Below the pieces are notes generated by a model, which saw only the letters and a list, made by a program, of their open reading frames with translations, made no database searches and was not told the origin of the DNA. Source: Psilocybe azurescens (lineage: Eukaryota > Basidiomycota > Agaricomycetes > Agaricales > Agrocybaceae). From it: a DNA stretch of 64,000 nucleotides. The stretch is taken from NCBI GenBank assembly GCA_023853785.1, contig JAJIRX010000811.1:124001-188000 (forward strand). Reading direction: 5' to 3'. The position numbers and the translations under genes were made by a program. Position 1 is the stretch's first letter, and each line of letters opens with the position of its first letter. Below, one piece after another: positions 1 to 11,784 of the stretch.

Positions 1-14
1 GGATGGTTAATCAG

Positions 15-1419
15 TCGTCGACGATTATGGACTCGAAACAGTGCAAGAATATATGTTCCATATCCGCAATAATGCAGAAATGTCTGTTCGTAATTTATTA
101 AAAGATGTCGCAAAGCGTGCCGGTACAAATCTGCTATCGGCTATTGATTACCTTGATGATGGATCGCCAGTGCGTGCTCTAACATACATATATTTCTGGG
201 GACCTCTTTCTGACTTCTTTTCATCTTAAATTTTACAGATTCAATTAAAAGTTGAAATTGATGAAACGAAAGGTTCTGCGGTGCTGGACTTCGAAGGAAC
301 AGGATGCGAAGTTCGTGGAAACCTCAATTCACCCATTTCTGTAGTTCATTCTGCAGTAATTTATTGCATGCGAGCTATGCTTGATCTTGATATTCCACTG
401 AATGCAGGGTGCCTCGTTCCACTTGAGAGTGAGTTTTGCATTGCGCAGCTTAGTCGAAATTATCTCAAATTAGTTCTATTTCAGTTAAAATTCCACAGAA
501 ATCTCTCTTGGCGCCTTCTCGCACGGCTGCCGTTTGCGGAGGAAACGTACTGACTTCTCAACGTATTGTTGATGTGGTCCTCAAAGCATTCCATGCTGCA
601 GCTGCCAGTCAGGGATGTACAAAGTAAGCGCCATTAAGTAATCTTCTCTTCCAGCGTTCTTTATCTGATGAGACTTGCAGCAACCTCACTTTCGGAGCCG
701 GCGGCAAGGATAAAGACGGAAACAGTATAGCGGGCTGGGGCTACTATGAGGTATTGTGCTATCTTAATTCTTTTGGTTATTTAGTCTCATGACCTCTTGT
801 CGTTTCTTTAGACTATCGCAGGTGGATCTGGGGCAGGTCCTGGCTGGCATGGCACAGATGGTGTCCACACTCATATCACGAACACTCGCATCGGTGACGT
901 AGAAATTCTAGAGAGAAGGTACCCCGTCATGCTCCATGAATTCGGACTGCGCTCTGGCTCTGGCGGAGTCGGTAAATGGCACGGTGGGGAAGGTGTAGTC
1001 CGCTCCATAGAATTCCTGGAGCCGATGCAAGTATCCATACTATCTGAAGTGCGTATTCGTATATCTGTTTCCCATCCACAATCTGACGCTGCCACACCAT
1101 TCTCAAGCGACGCACACGGCAGCCATATGGTCTCGAAGGCGGGGGTCCCGGCGCATTTGGTCGAAATACATGGATCAAGAAATGTCGTCAAGAAGATGGC
1201 GACTTGGATGAGAAAGGCGACCTGCGCACGCGTAACATCAACATCGGCGGAAAGGCTAGTGTATGGATGGGTAAAGGCGATCAATTGGTGATTGAAACCC
1301 CGGGCGGTGGGGCATGGGGTGCACCCGAAGGCACTGTGAAATCCTCACACGAACACATTAAAGCCTGGGAACCTCGTGGATCTATTGCTGAGCGAGCAGC
1401 TGCGCAAGCCGCTTTCTAA
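15..1419 (+). CDS. OXP1: 5-oxoprolinase, C-terminal part (5'-truncated by the window)
   Basis: ATP-dependent 5-oxoprolinase opens 5-oxo-L-proline to glutamate in the cytosolic gamma-glutamyl (glutathione) cycle. Only the C-terminal HyuB-like domain lies here. Exons read: 15-169, 239-428, 485-623, 681-750, 812-1048, 1108-1419, all with GT-AG introns and continuous phase, about 366 residues. Visible family features are the GLETVQ/NNAEM stretch at the start, the NAGCLVP and [13 protein letters not shown] motifs, the glycine-rich [21 protein letters not shown] segment, and a C-terminal GGGAWGAP. An acceptor AG at 13-14 implies that further exons lie upstream outside the window. The frame is intact. 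The HyuB half of a bacterial-type hydantoinase is the only alternative, but the intron-rich fungal context and the C-terminal motifs favour a full-length Oxp1-type enzyme. Confidence 0.93.
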
Positions 1420-2781
1420 GGCTGGGGTTGCACATTTTGTATGCGGTACGAATCCTATCTTCGGCATCGGTATCAATTGAAATCCTAGAACACATTGAAT
1501 GTCGGTGTCATTCGCTTGCTTTTCTCGTGCACTGCCTATATTGACTGCAGCCACGGTGTACATCTTTCAAAGTTTCATCCCGTTATCTGGGTTCTCGACG
1601 AGAACCTACTATGTCTGAGAAACATAGAGTTATGTGGAAATGTAGTGACGTTAAATTGCCTCCTCTTACTTCATTGCATAAGTCAATCGGGGGCCAGGGT
1701 ATATTCTTTAGGTTCTATACGTCCATCTATGCAAAGAAGAGGATATATCCTTGCGGAAAGCAACGAGGAAGTTGCACGCACTGCCACTGAAAAAGTACAC
1801 GTCCTCCGCCGACCCTGAAGTACAAGGTAATCTCTCTCGAACAGATCTCTTTCACCTTGACCAATCCTTGGCCTACCTCATTGTCGACTCATGGTCCTTT
1901 CCCGGAATAACCTGACGCGCCTTTCCTAACGCGCTCGGACCGATTAAACACAGGCATTTAGTCAAGGTTTATTTAAATATCCCGCTGAACTACACATGAC
2001 GTGACCTCAAATTCTTGTCATATGCTTGTGCTACTAATAGCCTAATCCTCTGTTAATCCTCTGTGTATGCGCCTTGACCCACTGCTTTGACATTAGATTG
2101 ATCTAATGTCCATTCTTTTCACAGCCTAGTGCGTATGACATGGGTTTCTGACAAGTACCAGCATAGACATTTACCAAGTACATTCATCCTTTTTTCTCAA
2201 TTCCTTGACGACAAGCGCTAATTGTCGATCTGCAGATTCGACTAGGGGTATACAAGGCGCCAAGCGAGCTTTGTTATCCAGAGTCCAATGATTTCGAAGA
2301 GTCTAGCGCGAAGAGGCACCCAGTTGCGCGGCGGCTTCTGGGTGCCCAAGTTCTATTCAAATTTCTGAGATTCACGGACACTGATGCGAGCAAAGAGCGG
2401 TGCGACCAGGTCATTTTTCGAGACCTTCTTTTAAGTACTACCGTACGTTCGAGGTGATTAATAAGTTCAGATTCAAGCTGGTTGGTCTGACTGAAAACCA
2501 AACATAGATTATATCTCACAGTGACGCATGGTGTTGTGGCTTTAGCGTTGGTGTTTTCCTCGCGCCAGACGTCCTTTGGGTCGCTCTCATTGAACGAGTA
2601 TTTAATCTCAAACAAGCCGCATGGTCGTGGTAACGTTGTGACACGCAATGTGTGACAAGTGACGGAGTCCATCGCCGCAGCCGCGAACGACATAGCCACT
2701 AGTGTATGCCACACCGCCCATGACCCTTCCCCTTCTACTATCACCATTTCACAGCGCTCTGTATATCTGAGCATCTTTTAA
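1420..2781. other. Intergenic region with unassigned open frames
   Basis: No recognised gene lies between the oxoprolinase stop and the WASP start. A 166-codon open frame lies on the minus strand at 2274-2774. On the plus strand two shorter open stretches (about 2250-2456 and 2520-2635) look protein-like in composition. Neither has an identifiable motif or a convincing set of splice sites. The region also serves as the WASP promoter. Confidence 0.3.
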
Positions 2782-4462
2782 ATGCCTTCCCAGACCACCC
2801 TCGATGCTGACGATAAAGCAAAGGTCAAGGGGGCGGTCCCACAGTCTTCTTACAAGATTCACTTTGCCGCCCTAGCCCGAATTTACTATGCTTATCCACA
2901 ACCTAATAAATGGTCCTACACTGGCCTGCAAGGTGCTTTGGTCTACTGTATTGAAACCAATAATAACATACCCTACTTCAAAATGGTCGATCTCGACGGC
3001 ACACGAGGTGTGATCTGGGATCATGAGGTATACAATGGGTTGGAGGTCAATCAAGACAGGGCATTCTTCCTTTCATTTGCAGGCGATGTATGTATATTTG
3101 TCAACTTGTACTTTATTATTATCTCATTATCTATAGAAATGCATGATTGGTTTCGTGTTTGCAGACGAATCAGAGGCGAAAACGTTCCACAAAAAGACGA
3201 AGAGCAAGAAAGGTTCCAAAGCTCGTGAGTACAATCCTTAGCTCTCACAGGTCCACCCAATCTCATACAATTCCAAGCAAAAGCAAAGTCGGAAAAGACG
3301 AAAGTTTCCAAGGGAGGAAAGATCGACAAGTCAATGATCTCTGGCCCCAAGTCCGGTTCTTTTATTCATGTCGCTCACATGGGTTACGACGCAGATTCCG
3401 GATTCACCTCGAAGGGTGTAGATCCATCATGGACGGCCCTTCTCGGAACCTTGGAGGGCGCCGTAGGCTCTGACGTCGTTGCTCGTGAAATGGAATACAT
3501 TAAGAGTTTCGTGCGCGATTACTCGGATAAACAAGCTGCACAACCAGCTACTAAAGAACCGAAAAAGCCGAAACCTCCACCTCCTCCATCCAGAGGGCAT
3601 GCTGTGAATGGAAGCACCTCATCTCAGGTATCACCTAGTTCACATGCCCCACCTCCACCTCCGCCCCCTCGGGCGCAAAACGGTGGTCCGCCTGCTCCTC
3701 CATCTCGCCCAGCGCCACCCAGTCGACCCCAGCCTCCTTCACGCGCACCGGGCAGAGATCCTAGCCCCGAAGAGTCTAGTCCTTCTCATCCTCCTCCGCC
3801 ACCGCCTGCTCGCAGACCCGAAGTTCATAAAGGCCCTCCGCCCCTCCCTGTGCGGCCTGCGCCACCTCGAAGCAAGGGGTGGTGGACCACCACCTCCACC
3901 ACCACCACCAAGGCCAAATCAAGAGCCATCGAAGCCTCCTCCACCCCCCACTAGACCCGGACCTGCCGCATCTACCCAAGACCAAAACTTCACTCCCCCA
4001 CCTCCTCCACCACCTCCACCTCGTGCAGACCAAGGATTCGTGCCGCCACCTCCACCTCCTCCGCCACCTCCGCCTCCTCCCCCGCCTGCAGACTACGGAA
4101 TCGTGCCGCCACCGCCACCGCCGCCTACAGATACTGCTCCATCGATCAAGGCATCCCTCCCCACTCCGCAGCCAGGCCGCTCAGACTTGCTGTCGTCCAT
4201 TCAAGGGAAGGGAATCCACTCATTGCGGAAGACCGATGGCCCCAACGCCGGGCCCGCCCGCACAACTTCTCCACCTCCAGATTCCGGTTCATCTGGGGCT
4301 TTGGCCGCAGGGGCTGCAGTCGGCGCCGCAGCCGGTGGCGCAGCGGCAGCAGCTGGCGGCGGCGATTTGACGTCCGCGCTCGCAGCTGCGTTGTCGGAAC
4401 GCAATAAACGCCTCGGGGATAGTGATGACGACGACGACGACGATGACGAGGATTGGGACTAA
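2782..4462 (+). CDS. LAS17: WASP/Las17-type actin nucleation-promoting factor (one apparent frameshift)
   Basis: Activates the Arp2/3 complex for cortical actin patches and endocytosis. Exons: 2782-3087, 3137-3224, 3278-4462, about 525 residues once one base is discounted. Domain order: N-terminal WH1/EVH1 (roughly residues 15-130, with KWSYTGLQGALVY); a CRIB-like GTPase-binding motif (ISGPKSGSFIHVAHMGYD); a long proline-rich region with runs of up to 15 prolines for SH3 proteins and profilin; a WH2 actin-binding motif (GRSDLLSSIQGKG); and a C-terminal acidic tail of aspartates ending in DEDWD, whose tryptophan is the Arp2/3 contact. The frame breaks at 3876-3879: four G are present where three would keep the proline-rich region in frame. 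Both halves are clearly coding, so a consensus error or a very recent mutation is likely. Animal-type WASPs also carry a CRIB, whereas yeast Las17 lacks a canonical one. Confidence 0.92.
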
Positions 4463-5168
4463 GTTAATATTTAGTAGTAGTTAGTAAACGCTCCGGCAGT
4501 TCAACTTTTTAATTTCTCTAATTTTTATTTTTCTCAGCATGTTGGGTTTCATATCACCATTTTTATTCAGTTTGTCAATTCACGAATTTTCGTTCCGTTT
4601 CATTTCCTTGTAACAGTGCCATCCACGTGGTACATGTTATTATATCCAAGACACGTCTACAACTAATGATCTCGTAGTTTAGGCTTTCTACTATTATTTT
4701 CAGCGCGCAATGCGAATACCACAAGTCCAGCGCACATTGCCGCGATTCATTTAAACCATAGGGCCATGCCCCTGGGCCACCATCTTGAATCTTCGAAATT
4801 GGTAAACTATTCCCCAAATAGTCATGGGCCTGCCTATTCGGGGAAATCTCCTGCAACGGCCTCGGTGAAACAGGTGGCTGTAAGTCAAAAAGCAAAGATA
4901 TAGCTGCATACTCACATCTAGACAGTCAAGGACATGGCAAGGAATCTGCTATCGCATTGATATGAGGCCATGGCTGCATTACAAGAAATAACGGGTCGTA
5001 ATTTAAGGTAGAATATATTTATTCAACTATGGATAGTTGTACTTATTACAGTGGTGCAATGTGCTGGCTTCAGGAGGTGATGAGTGATGTAGTGATGTGA
5101 TATGTACAGTACAGAGATGTGATGTCAACGGATCATGTGTGGAAATCGAAAATGCATATGGGATTGAT
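4463..5168. other. Intergenic region, convergent 3' ends
   Basis: Lies between the 3' ends of the WASP gene (plus) and the multi-TM gene (minus). A 106-codon minus-strand open frame (4575-4895) has no recognisable motif. It is T-rich just after the WASP stop, as expected for a 3' UTR. Nothing else supportable is seen. Confidence 0.4.
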
Positions 5169-6432
5169 TCATGCACATGCACCAATAGTACTCCTCGAGC
5201 TCAGTGAGTCGTCCCTAAATTTGTTAGGCAGCGTCTGAACCATTCCTCCAGGAGGCTTGGAAACATTTCCTGATAGGCTGTTTATTGAGGACACTTCCCA
5301 GTCTAGGACTCCGTTATCGGCGGCTGTGATGATCTCCTTCGTCCATGCGCGGTCCTGAGCCATTCGCAGGATAATAAGCATTCGCGTGAGAGCCTAGACA
5401 TTTTATTCAAAAATTTAGAATGATTTATCCCGTTAGATATACAGGCAAACTCACCAGAACGAAAGAATAAGGCTGGAAGAAAATATCCTGGGCCCAACTG
5501 CCATTCGCTTTCAATATGAGATAGGTAAGACTCCATATCGAGAAGAATGCTCCGCTTTCAACGAACACCGAGATACACGAGTTATAAAGTGAAGCTTGGA
5601 GATTACCAAGCACCATCTCCGCCTTATGGCGCATCATAAAGAGGCGAAGAGTAATAAGAATGGTGACCATCACGTTGAGGAAGACGCATAGGCCGTAAAA
5701 TATAAAGCCGTACAGATCCGTGTTGGAATTATTCTTAATCATGGAAAGAAGGTGTGGGAAGGCCATGCCTGTGGTTGTATACGAAGTCAGAAAGAGTCTT
5801 CAACGTTACGTTATTGATAACTCTCACCAAACCTAGTAACATAGATGAGACCTGGAACAACGAGCAGGACCCATTTATAGTTCCAGACCACCATCAGGCG
5901 GTATAGCTAATTATTAAATGAGCAACAGGACAGGTCGACCATTAAACTCGCTGCGCACCATGAGTAGATCTCCAATCCAAGGAATCATCGTTATACTACA
6001 GTATTAAATAGGCTTAGTCCGAGTTCGCCGTATGAGGGGTCTGTGCTCACCAAACTTGACTTATAACGTTGGCCCATTCTCCACAATGCTGCGAGTAGTA
6101 TAGCGCACTGTTGAGTACTTCGGAGGGACTCCCTACATACATCTTCTCTATGAAGATCAATTTCCCGATAAATGCAAATGTGGCAAGCGGAAACAGTGCA
6201 GTTGAATAGAAAGTGAGGAGCCAGAACATGCGACCTCGCTTCGGGCGGCGCACTAGAACTTGGGTTATTTGGATATAAAGCATAACCAAAGCGCCTAATT
6301 GAGATTAGTATATTAGATACTATAGTTCAACCAAGGGTGCGTGAGTAGGACCTCACCATATGCCAAAGCCTGAAGCACCAGGCCCTCGAAGCAGGCCTTA
6401 TTTGCTCGAATCACATTCGCCTCAGAGGTCAT
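5169..6432 (-). CDS. Multi-spanning membrane protein, Agaricomycete-expanded family
   Basis: Function unknown; probably an integral membrane protein of the large uncharacterised 7-TM-like family expanded in mushroom-forming fungi. Exons (minus): 6432-6357, 6294-6051, 5995-5959, 5906-5828, 5768-5455, 5393-5169, exactly 975 nt or 324 residues, all introns GT-AG. Hydrophobic segments occur around FWLLTFYSTALFPLATFAF, a WIGDLLMLYRLMVVW-like stretch, VLLVVPGLIYV, YGLCVFLNVMVTILITL and SGAFFSIWSLTYLIL, followed by a hydrophilic C-terminus with the conserved type of ALTRMLIILRMAQDRAW transition. The SGAFFS segment and the following exon junction resemble the three tandem genes at 57-64 kb, so it is a distant relative of that array. 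The start is the first ATG upstream of a phase-consistent exon. No ligand or partner can be inferred. Confidence 0.8.
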
Positions 6433-9400
6433 ACTGATCTTGCCCAAAAGATTTCAACTACCCGTCGACGAACACGGGAGCGAGCGTAGGCGAGTAATAT
6501 TCAAGGGGAAAGATGAAGCCAAGGGATAACCACGGTTCCTCGGATGATATAGCATTCTGTGCCTTTGGGCGCCCCACTCCTCGTGATGACGGGGACGTGA
6601 TAATTAGATGCCCGGTGTCCATCGATTGGCATTAGCATGTTCATCAAGTCATCAGGAAGAGCCAAATATACCCTGCAGTCACCATGAAGTTTCTCTAAGG
6701 CCATGATTGATCACTAATTATGTCCAGCTTAACCTACAACGGACACGAGGTAACCACGGTCGACGCTGATTTTCTCTCGCTCGACAGGCGTGGTCAAACC
6801 AAACTGGGATGAAACCGTTGCTCCCTAAACACTTAATACTGAGTGGATTGGCTAAGCGTACCTTATTCATTCCATTATCAGAACCTAGGCTTGACCAAAC
6901 CAATTTCCAATAACGTCCAGTGCTTATAGAATACCTTCGACGAACTTGTTGAAGTTGTATCATGCTATTTCGACTCAATCAGATACACATCCGTACTTAT
7001 TTTAATTCACAGGAACGCTGAGAAATAATTCCGCTTTAAGGAAACATCTGGGCAGCGCTGTATGCCCCAAAATGCGACAGTTTTCCTTTCACCTTATACG
7101 CGATCGCCGCTGAATTGCCGTCCCGAGAATAATTACAAGTATTCGTGCCGGAGTCACTGAGATGTAATGAGTGAAGTACTGGACAATCATTCGTCAAAAG
7201 TTATGCATGCCTTGTGGTATTCAATTGTGTGAGCCATCAATTAAAAAAGTACCTCGGTTCCTGTGTACCGTAAGCCAAATAGGGGGCAGTCATGATACTG
7301 CTCCTAATTTCAGTCGTGAAATCCGCAGTAATATCACTCAACAGCTCAAATGGCATGACAAGCTGTGCGATGCTTGAGGGCAAGTTTCAGTCATCACAAA
7401 GTGGCATATCGAGCTAACGCCGTGAAAAAATGGATATACATGGCGAGTCCGGAAAGCACAACATGGGGATGAAAGGGAAGGTAATGAAGCATCATGCTAC
7501 ATGGCGGCCGCTCTGGCCACTACAGTGCACTTTTTCAGGTCGTTATGGACGGTATTTGAGAGATGGACGACATTGAGAATGGCAGTTATCCGCTGAAAAG
7601 GTATGCCTACGTCAATCTCCTGTCAACCAATTTCAAGTAAGAGCAAACCTATGATCAAAGGATCCCGAAAATATCTACCCCATTGAGATAATTTTGAACT
7701 GCAGATTTTGAGCATCAATACCGCAGCAACTGATGCGTGTTGGGAGAGTGACTACTTGAGTTGCAAATAGCATTCGTTATTTTCATAAAATCAGGTCGTC
7801 TAAGAGCGATCAGGTTGATACGAAGGATTTGAATTAAGGCAACCGTATTAATCTTGTAAAGGGAAAGACCAACAGGTAGGGGAAAAGAGCAGTGACGAGC
7901 ACTAGGAATAGAAAAGATACTTATCTGACTCGTCTCATCATTCAAAACGTCATGAAATATTGCCACTGTGGAGGAGTCAAATAAGATCCGCGAATGAAAC
8001 AATCGAGAGCTTGAATCAGAGAGCAATGTTATAATCTAGACGTGTACACCCGAGCAACGAGCATGTTCGCAAATGACCGTTGACTCTAGTTGTTCCTGAC
8101 ATATCTCGAGGCTGAGGTGTTAGGCAAGGGTCGACGGTTTTCCGAAACGAGGCTAGACACATGTTGTTATTTTCCACCAGAAGACAAGGCTGAGATTTGT
8201 GCGATTTTTGTAACCCACAGTCGGATATTTCTCCCTATAAGAGCTATTCAAATTCAGAAGGCCTTGCTAGCTTCCTTCGATAGACGATACATAGGGATCG
8301 ACATAGATCAGAGTTGTGATAGCTGAAGGCCTGCCATATGGTCAGCTGATAATGACGCCGTTGATGTAGCTGAGCATTGAAGTTTTCTGGGCTATTTATG
8401 GGAAAATAGAGAAGATGTTGACCAACAGCAGACCTAAACGTGCAGAACCAAGATGTAACAAACTGAAGTGTCTGGTGCGTCAGGTTCAAACTCTGTCATG
8501 GTGTCAGTCAAATATATGCCAGTAGTCCCGCGTTTCTGCTCGTAGCCTGGGTAGACCTGCCTTCTAAGCAGGAAAAGAGGCTTCAGTAGAACAAGTGGAG
8601 TGTTATTGAAAGCAGTTCAGGGAATTTGAGTTATCGCGCATTTGGGCAGATAGTGGCACTGTGAGAAAGAAAGGTCAAAAGTCGGGAAATTGAGAGATTT
8701 TTCTCATAGAGAATGTTCATTTAAGTCAGTGTATAAAGATTTTGAAAGCGTATTAGAGGCCGTTCGTCGAAGAGTTGAAAGCAAGTTGAAAAAAACGTTG
8801 AACATTGAACTTCAAGTTGAACCTGAGTGTTGCACAACACTGCCACAACGGCAAGTCAGTCAAGCCTGGGAGTAACTTACGTAATTAATTTTGATCATTT
8901 ATTATTTCCACGATCATGCAACTGCAGCTGTGTGTCCATGGTTATGTCCAGTCACCAAGGACCAACCAAGGACCTCGGAAAATACCAAGGAGAGTCGAAT
9001 CCGAAAATTCGGGCGAACACATTTCAGGCGATTTTGGGTGAGCGTACACCTTACCTCAGAATTTTTTCTCGATTCAGGCGAACCAATTATCAAGTGGGCC
9101 TGAACCTACCTTCGCCTCCCTGGTATTTTCCGAGGTCCTAGTCACCAGTGACATTGGCACTGTTCGTGACAATGGCGCGATAGTTGCAAGAGCGTCGCAC
9201 CACATACTTGCTGCAAGCGCACCATGGCGCGTCGGAGAAAAAGAGCAATGCGGATACATAGGAGCAATGACAGATTACGGCCGTTTGCCGAGTCTGTGTG
9301 AAATTTCTGCGATATTACTCATATGAGGACCCTGTCTTGCTATCTTAAACTTGCCTTCCTTCGGGGGAAGCAGTTTATGCCCGACACTTGAGCAGTCTCA

Positions 9401-9745
9401 CCACTGCAAGGAGGGTATAAGGTGTGTGTAAGTCCCAATAATCCATATGCACGAAAAGCGGCGGAACAAGACGGGAAGAATAGTTTTCCAATCTTGGGCT
9501 GTACTCAATCGGATGTTTCAGAATGAGGGGCCCAGCCATATGTGCGTTCTTATCAGTGCTCACAGGTTCTTCATGAATTCTCATGTAGGCTACATAGGTC
9601 GGATTGAGGAAACTGGTCGGTCATTGACTTTCATTTCCAAAAATGGACTCATCCGATGTAAAAGGAATCCAGGATATACGGACGATTGCTTGATCTCCGT
9701 GCTATCTATCAAAGAGTAAAGCTTGTCTACACAACTCGCGTATCA
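6433..9745. other. Gene-poor region
   Basis: More than 3 kb without a recognisable gene. Open frames of 60-105 codons occur on both strands (for example minus 6501-6704, minus 6718-6978, minus 7715-8026, plus 8827-9141), but none has family motifs, plausible splice sites or neighbours in phase. The only clear structure is the inverted repeat at 8969-9139. A decayed element or a non-coding transcript is possible but not shown. Confidence 0.4.
8969..9139. repeat. 19-bp perfect inverted repeat (MITE-like foldback)
   Basis: Positions 8969-8987 read AGGACCTCGGAAAATACCA and positions 9121-9139 are its exact reverse complement, 133 nt apart. The interior carries three diverged copies of a TTC(A/G)GGCGA motif (about 9009, 9022 and 9074). 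It could be a miniature inverted-repeat element or the stem of a structured transcript. No target-site duplication could be fixed by eye. Confidence 0.65.
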
Positions 9746-9752
9746 TATAAAA
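9746..9752 (+). promoter_or_regulatory. Upstream TATA-like box of the GST gene
   Basis: TATAAAA at 9746-9752. A second TATAAAA lies at 9773-9779. Initiation about 30 nt after the second box would place the ATG at 9819 just downstream of the transcript start and exclude the in-frame ATG at 9782. This supports 9819 as the translation start. Confidence 0.45.
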
Positions 9753-9818
9753 GATGACGTACAGGGCTACGGTATAAAAGTATGGCGTTATTGTGTCTGC
9801 GATTTATCGACACCAACA

Positions 9819-10637
9819 ATGCCAACAGACATCATCTTTTAGACATACGCACCGCTTTACCTGTACCCACTTCTCCCAATACATGGAAGATACGGTATGA
9901 TGTACCCTTCAGAATTATTAGACCCTAATAATTCAATAAGACCCTTATTTAGGCTGACGCTCAACTACAAGAGACTCCAGTATCGGACTCAGTGGTGTTC
10001 GACGACAGCCATAGAATCAACTTGCAAGCCGCTTGGAATACCTCCCACCGGAATCAAGCCTGATGGAGCACCGCACTACACTCTCCCAGCAATCATCGAC
10101 CGAACAAATCCTGAACATCCGGTCTACTTATCCGATTCTTTACCAATAATCGAATATCTAGAAAAGACCTATCCTTCTCCACCTGGCAAAGAACTCTTCC
10201 CTGCTCGCACCAAGGCATTCCAGTCGATCTTTAACAACGTTGTTATGCCAAAGCTCTATCTTGCGCTTCAAGAATTGGGTATCTCGGCGTTATACAAGGC
10301 TAAGATGCCAGGTGACCAAAAGGATTTCGAGGCAAGGATTTTAGCGCGCACCGGAAAACATTGGGAGAGTCTGGAGAAACAGGGCGACGAGCGCGAAATC
10401 TCCTTTAAGGCTTTACAAGGCACGCTGTCAATGCTCAGGGCCGCTTGCGAGAAAAGCGGGGAAGGCGAGTATTTAATGGGGCGTCAAATATCATTTGCGG
10501 ACCTGGCTCTTTGTTCGTGGTTCATCACAATAAAAACTACTAGTCCAGATGATATTTGGGCTCGAATTATATCTTGGGATGGCGGTAAATGGGTGAGATA
10601 TGTTGATAGCTTCCAAGAATGGATGGCTGTCCATTAG
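9819..10637 (+). CDS. Glutathione S-transferase-like protein (etherase-like class; one apparent frameshift)
   Basis: A thioredoxin-fold N-terminal domain plus an all-helical C-terminal domain place it with fungal LigE/etherase-like GSTs, which conjugate or remove glutathione in detoxification. Exon 1 9819-9894, intron 9895-9952 (58 nt), exon 2 9953-10637, about 253 residues. Exon 1 gives an SPNTWKIR stretch that joins LTLNYK across the intron, as in relatives. Further marks are the cis-Pro motif YTLPAI, DSLPIIEYLEKTYP, and a C-terminal SFADLAL. Starting at 9819, the frame hits TAG after eight codons because the T run 9837-9840 is one base short for the expected beta-1 strand. An ATG at 9782 gives an unbroken frame but replaces the conserved N-terminus. 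A reading that starts at 9897 would retain the intron and is rejected. Confidence 0.85.
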
Positions 10638-10796
10638 GCACATAGTCACGAATAACAATGATTTTTATTTAAAATACAGCAACTCTCTGGCAATGTTCAA
10701 ACATTGGGGGGTTTAGTTAATGACTAAGCTGAAAGCAGATCTATAGTATATCGAAATGATAGATTAATGAGTTGCACAGTTCGTTCAAAGAGACTC

Positions 10797-11784
10797 TTAC
10801 GTGGTGAGTGTTGCAGATCCCGAAGTAGCTTCAGTTCCACCCTGTGCCGTCTTCAAGAATTGAGATGTGCTAACTCCTTGGTTTGCAGTGAGATACTGGC
10901 CCATATATATTAGTATCGAAATCAAGACAACTTCAGCCATTCAATCCAGTTACCTTGAGGAAAGTATTCAAGTCGGCGCTAAAGTTGGTAATCGAACCAC
11001 CGTTGGCAGGGAGGAACGAAAAGACCTCGTTGGATCCATTCGAACCCTTAAACAGATTCCTATCGGATATTTCTCAGCTGTGAAAACAATCAAAAGTATT
11101 CAGATACTCACCAAGTCTGTCCGCCAAGTGAGATATTACTGGCGACTGGTTTGGGGGTACCATCAGAATTGTACACAGCCGATATTGGGCCGGCATTGAA
11201 GTTGGCAAGCCAGATCATAATCTCGTTCACATTGCTGCCTCCGGAAGTCGTAGAGGTGAATAAATCATATGCCACATCTGCAACAACAGTTCCTGTGGAA
11301 GATTGTGACCACTTCCAGGTAGTCTAGAAAGGTTATAGCGAAATCATAATAAATTAAATGGAGTAAACCTTAGGATAGAACAACTTACTGGGATACTCTT
11401 GATGGCAGAAAGTTGCTTGTTCAATCCGTTGTTTAGCTGTATATTGGTGAAGCTCTTCACGCCATTTCCACCGACCCATTTCCAGGTGTTCTTCCATGCT
11501 AGGGTGGTGCCGCTCATAGAGGTGAGCGAAGCGCAGTCAGAGCCTGAAGTCGCACCCGACGCTCCCCACTGGTCAAGTAGCAGAGAATACGGCCCTGCTG
11601 TAACGGTATCCCACTGACCTAATAGTTATGGGCGTTAATAACACACGTCATGGATTTTTGCACGCTTATATATACCACAGTGCGATGAGGTATCAATCGA
11701 CTGCCTCTTTACGATTTCATCGACGGGCGCTGAGACGACGAATGTAATAAGAGAGAGAAAGACTAGGAGCTTCTTGGAGAACAT
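10797..11784 (-). CDS. Secreted GH12 endoglucanase / xyloglucanase
   Basis: Glycoside hydrolase family 12 enzymes cleave beta-1,4-glucan or xyloglucan with retention. Exons (minus): 11784-11676, 11618-11389, 11323-11112, 11059-10954, 10895-10797, exactly 756 nt or 251 residues, close to the family norm. An N-terminal signal peptide ([18 protein letters not shown]) is followed by a KR dibasic site that could be processed by a Kex2-type protease. The mature domain shows TWKWSQSS, the nucleophile motif NEIMIWLA (Glu), and near the C-terminus GGTEATSG, whose Glu fits the acid/base position. No cellulose-binding module is present, which is normal for many fungal GH12 enzymes. The intact frame and clean splice sites suggest a working gene. 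Whether cellulose or xyloglucan is the main substrate cannot be decided from sequence. Confidence 0.92.

Noticed and set aside
3879..4370. His/Arg-rich open frame within the WASP proline region
   Set aside because: It is the shifted frame of CCN proline codons; the proline frame has WH2 and acidic domains.
4575..4895. 106-codon minus-strand frame after WASP
   Set aside because: It has no motif or intron partners and lies in probable 3' UTR sequence.
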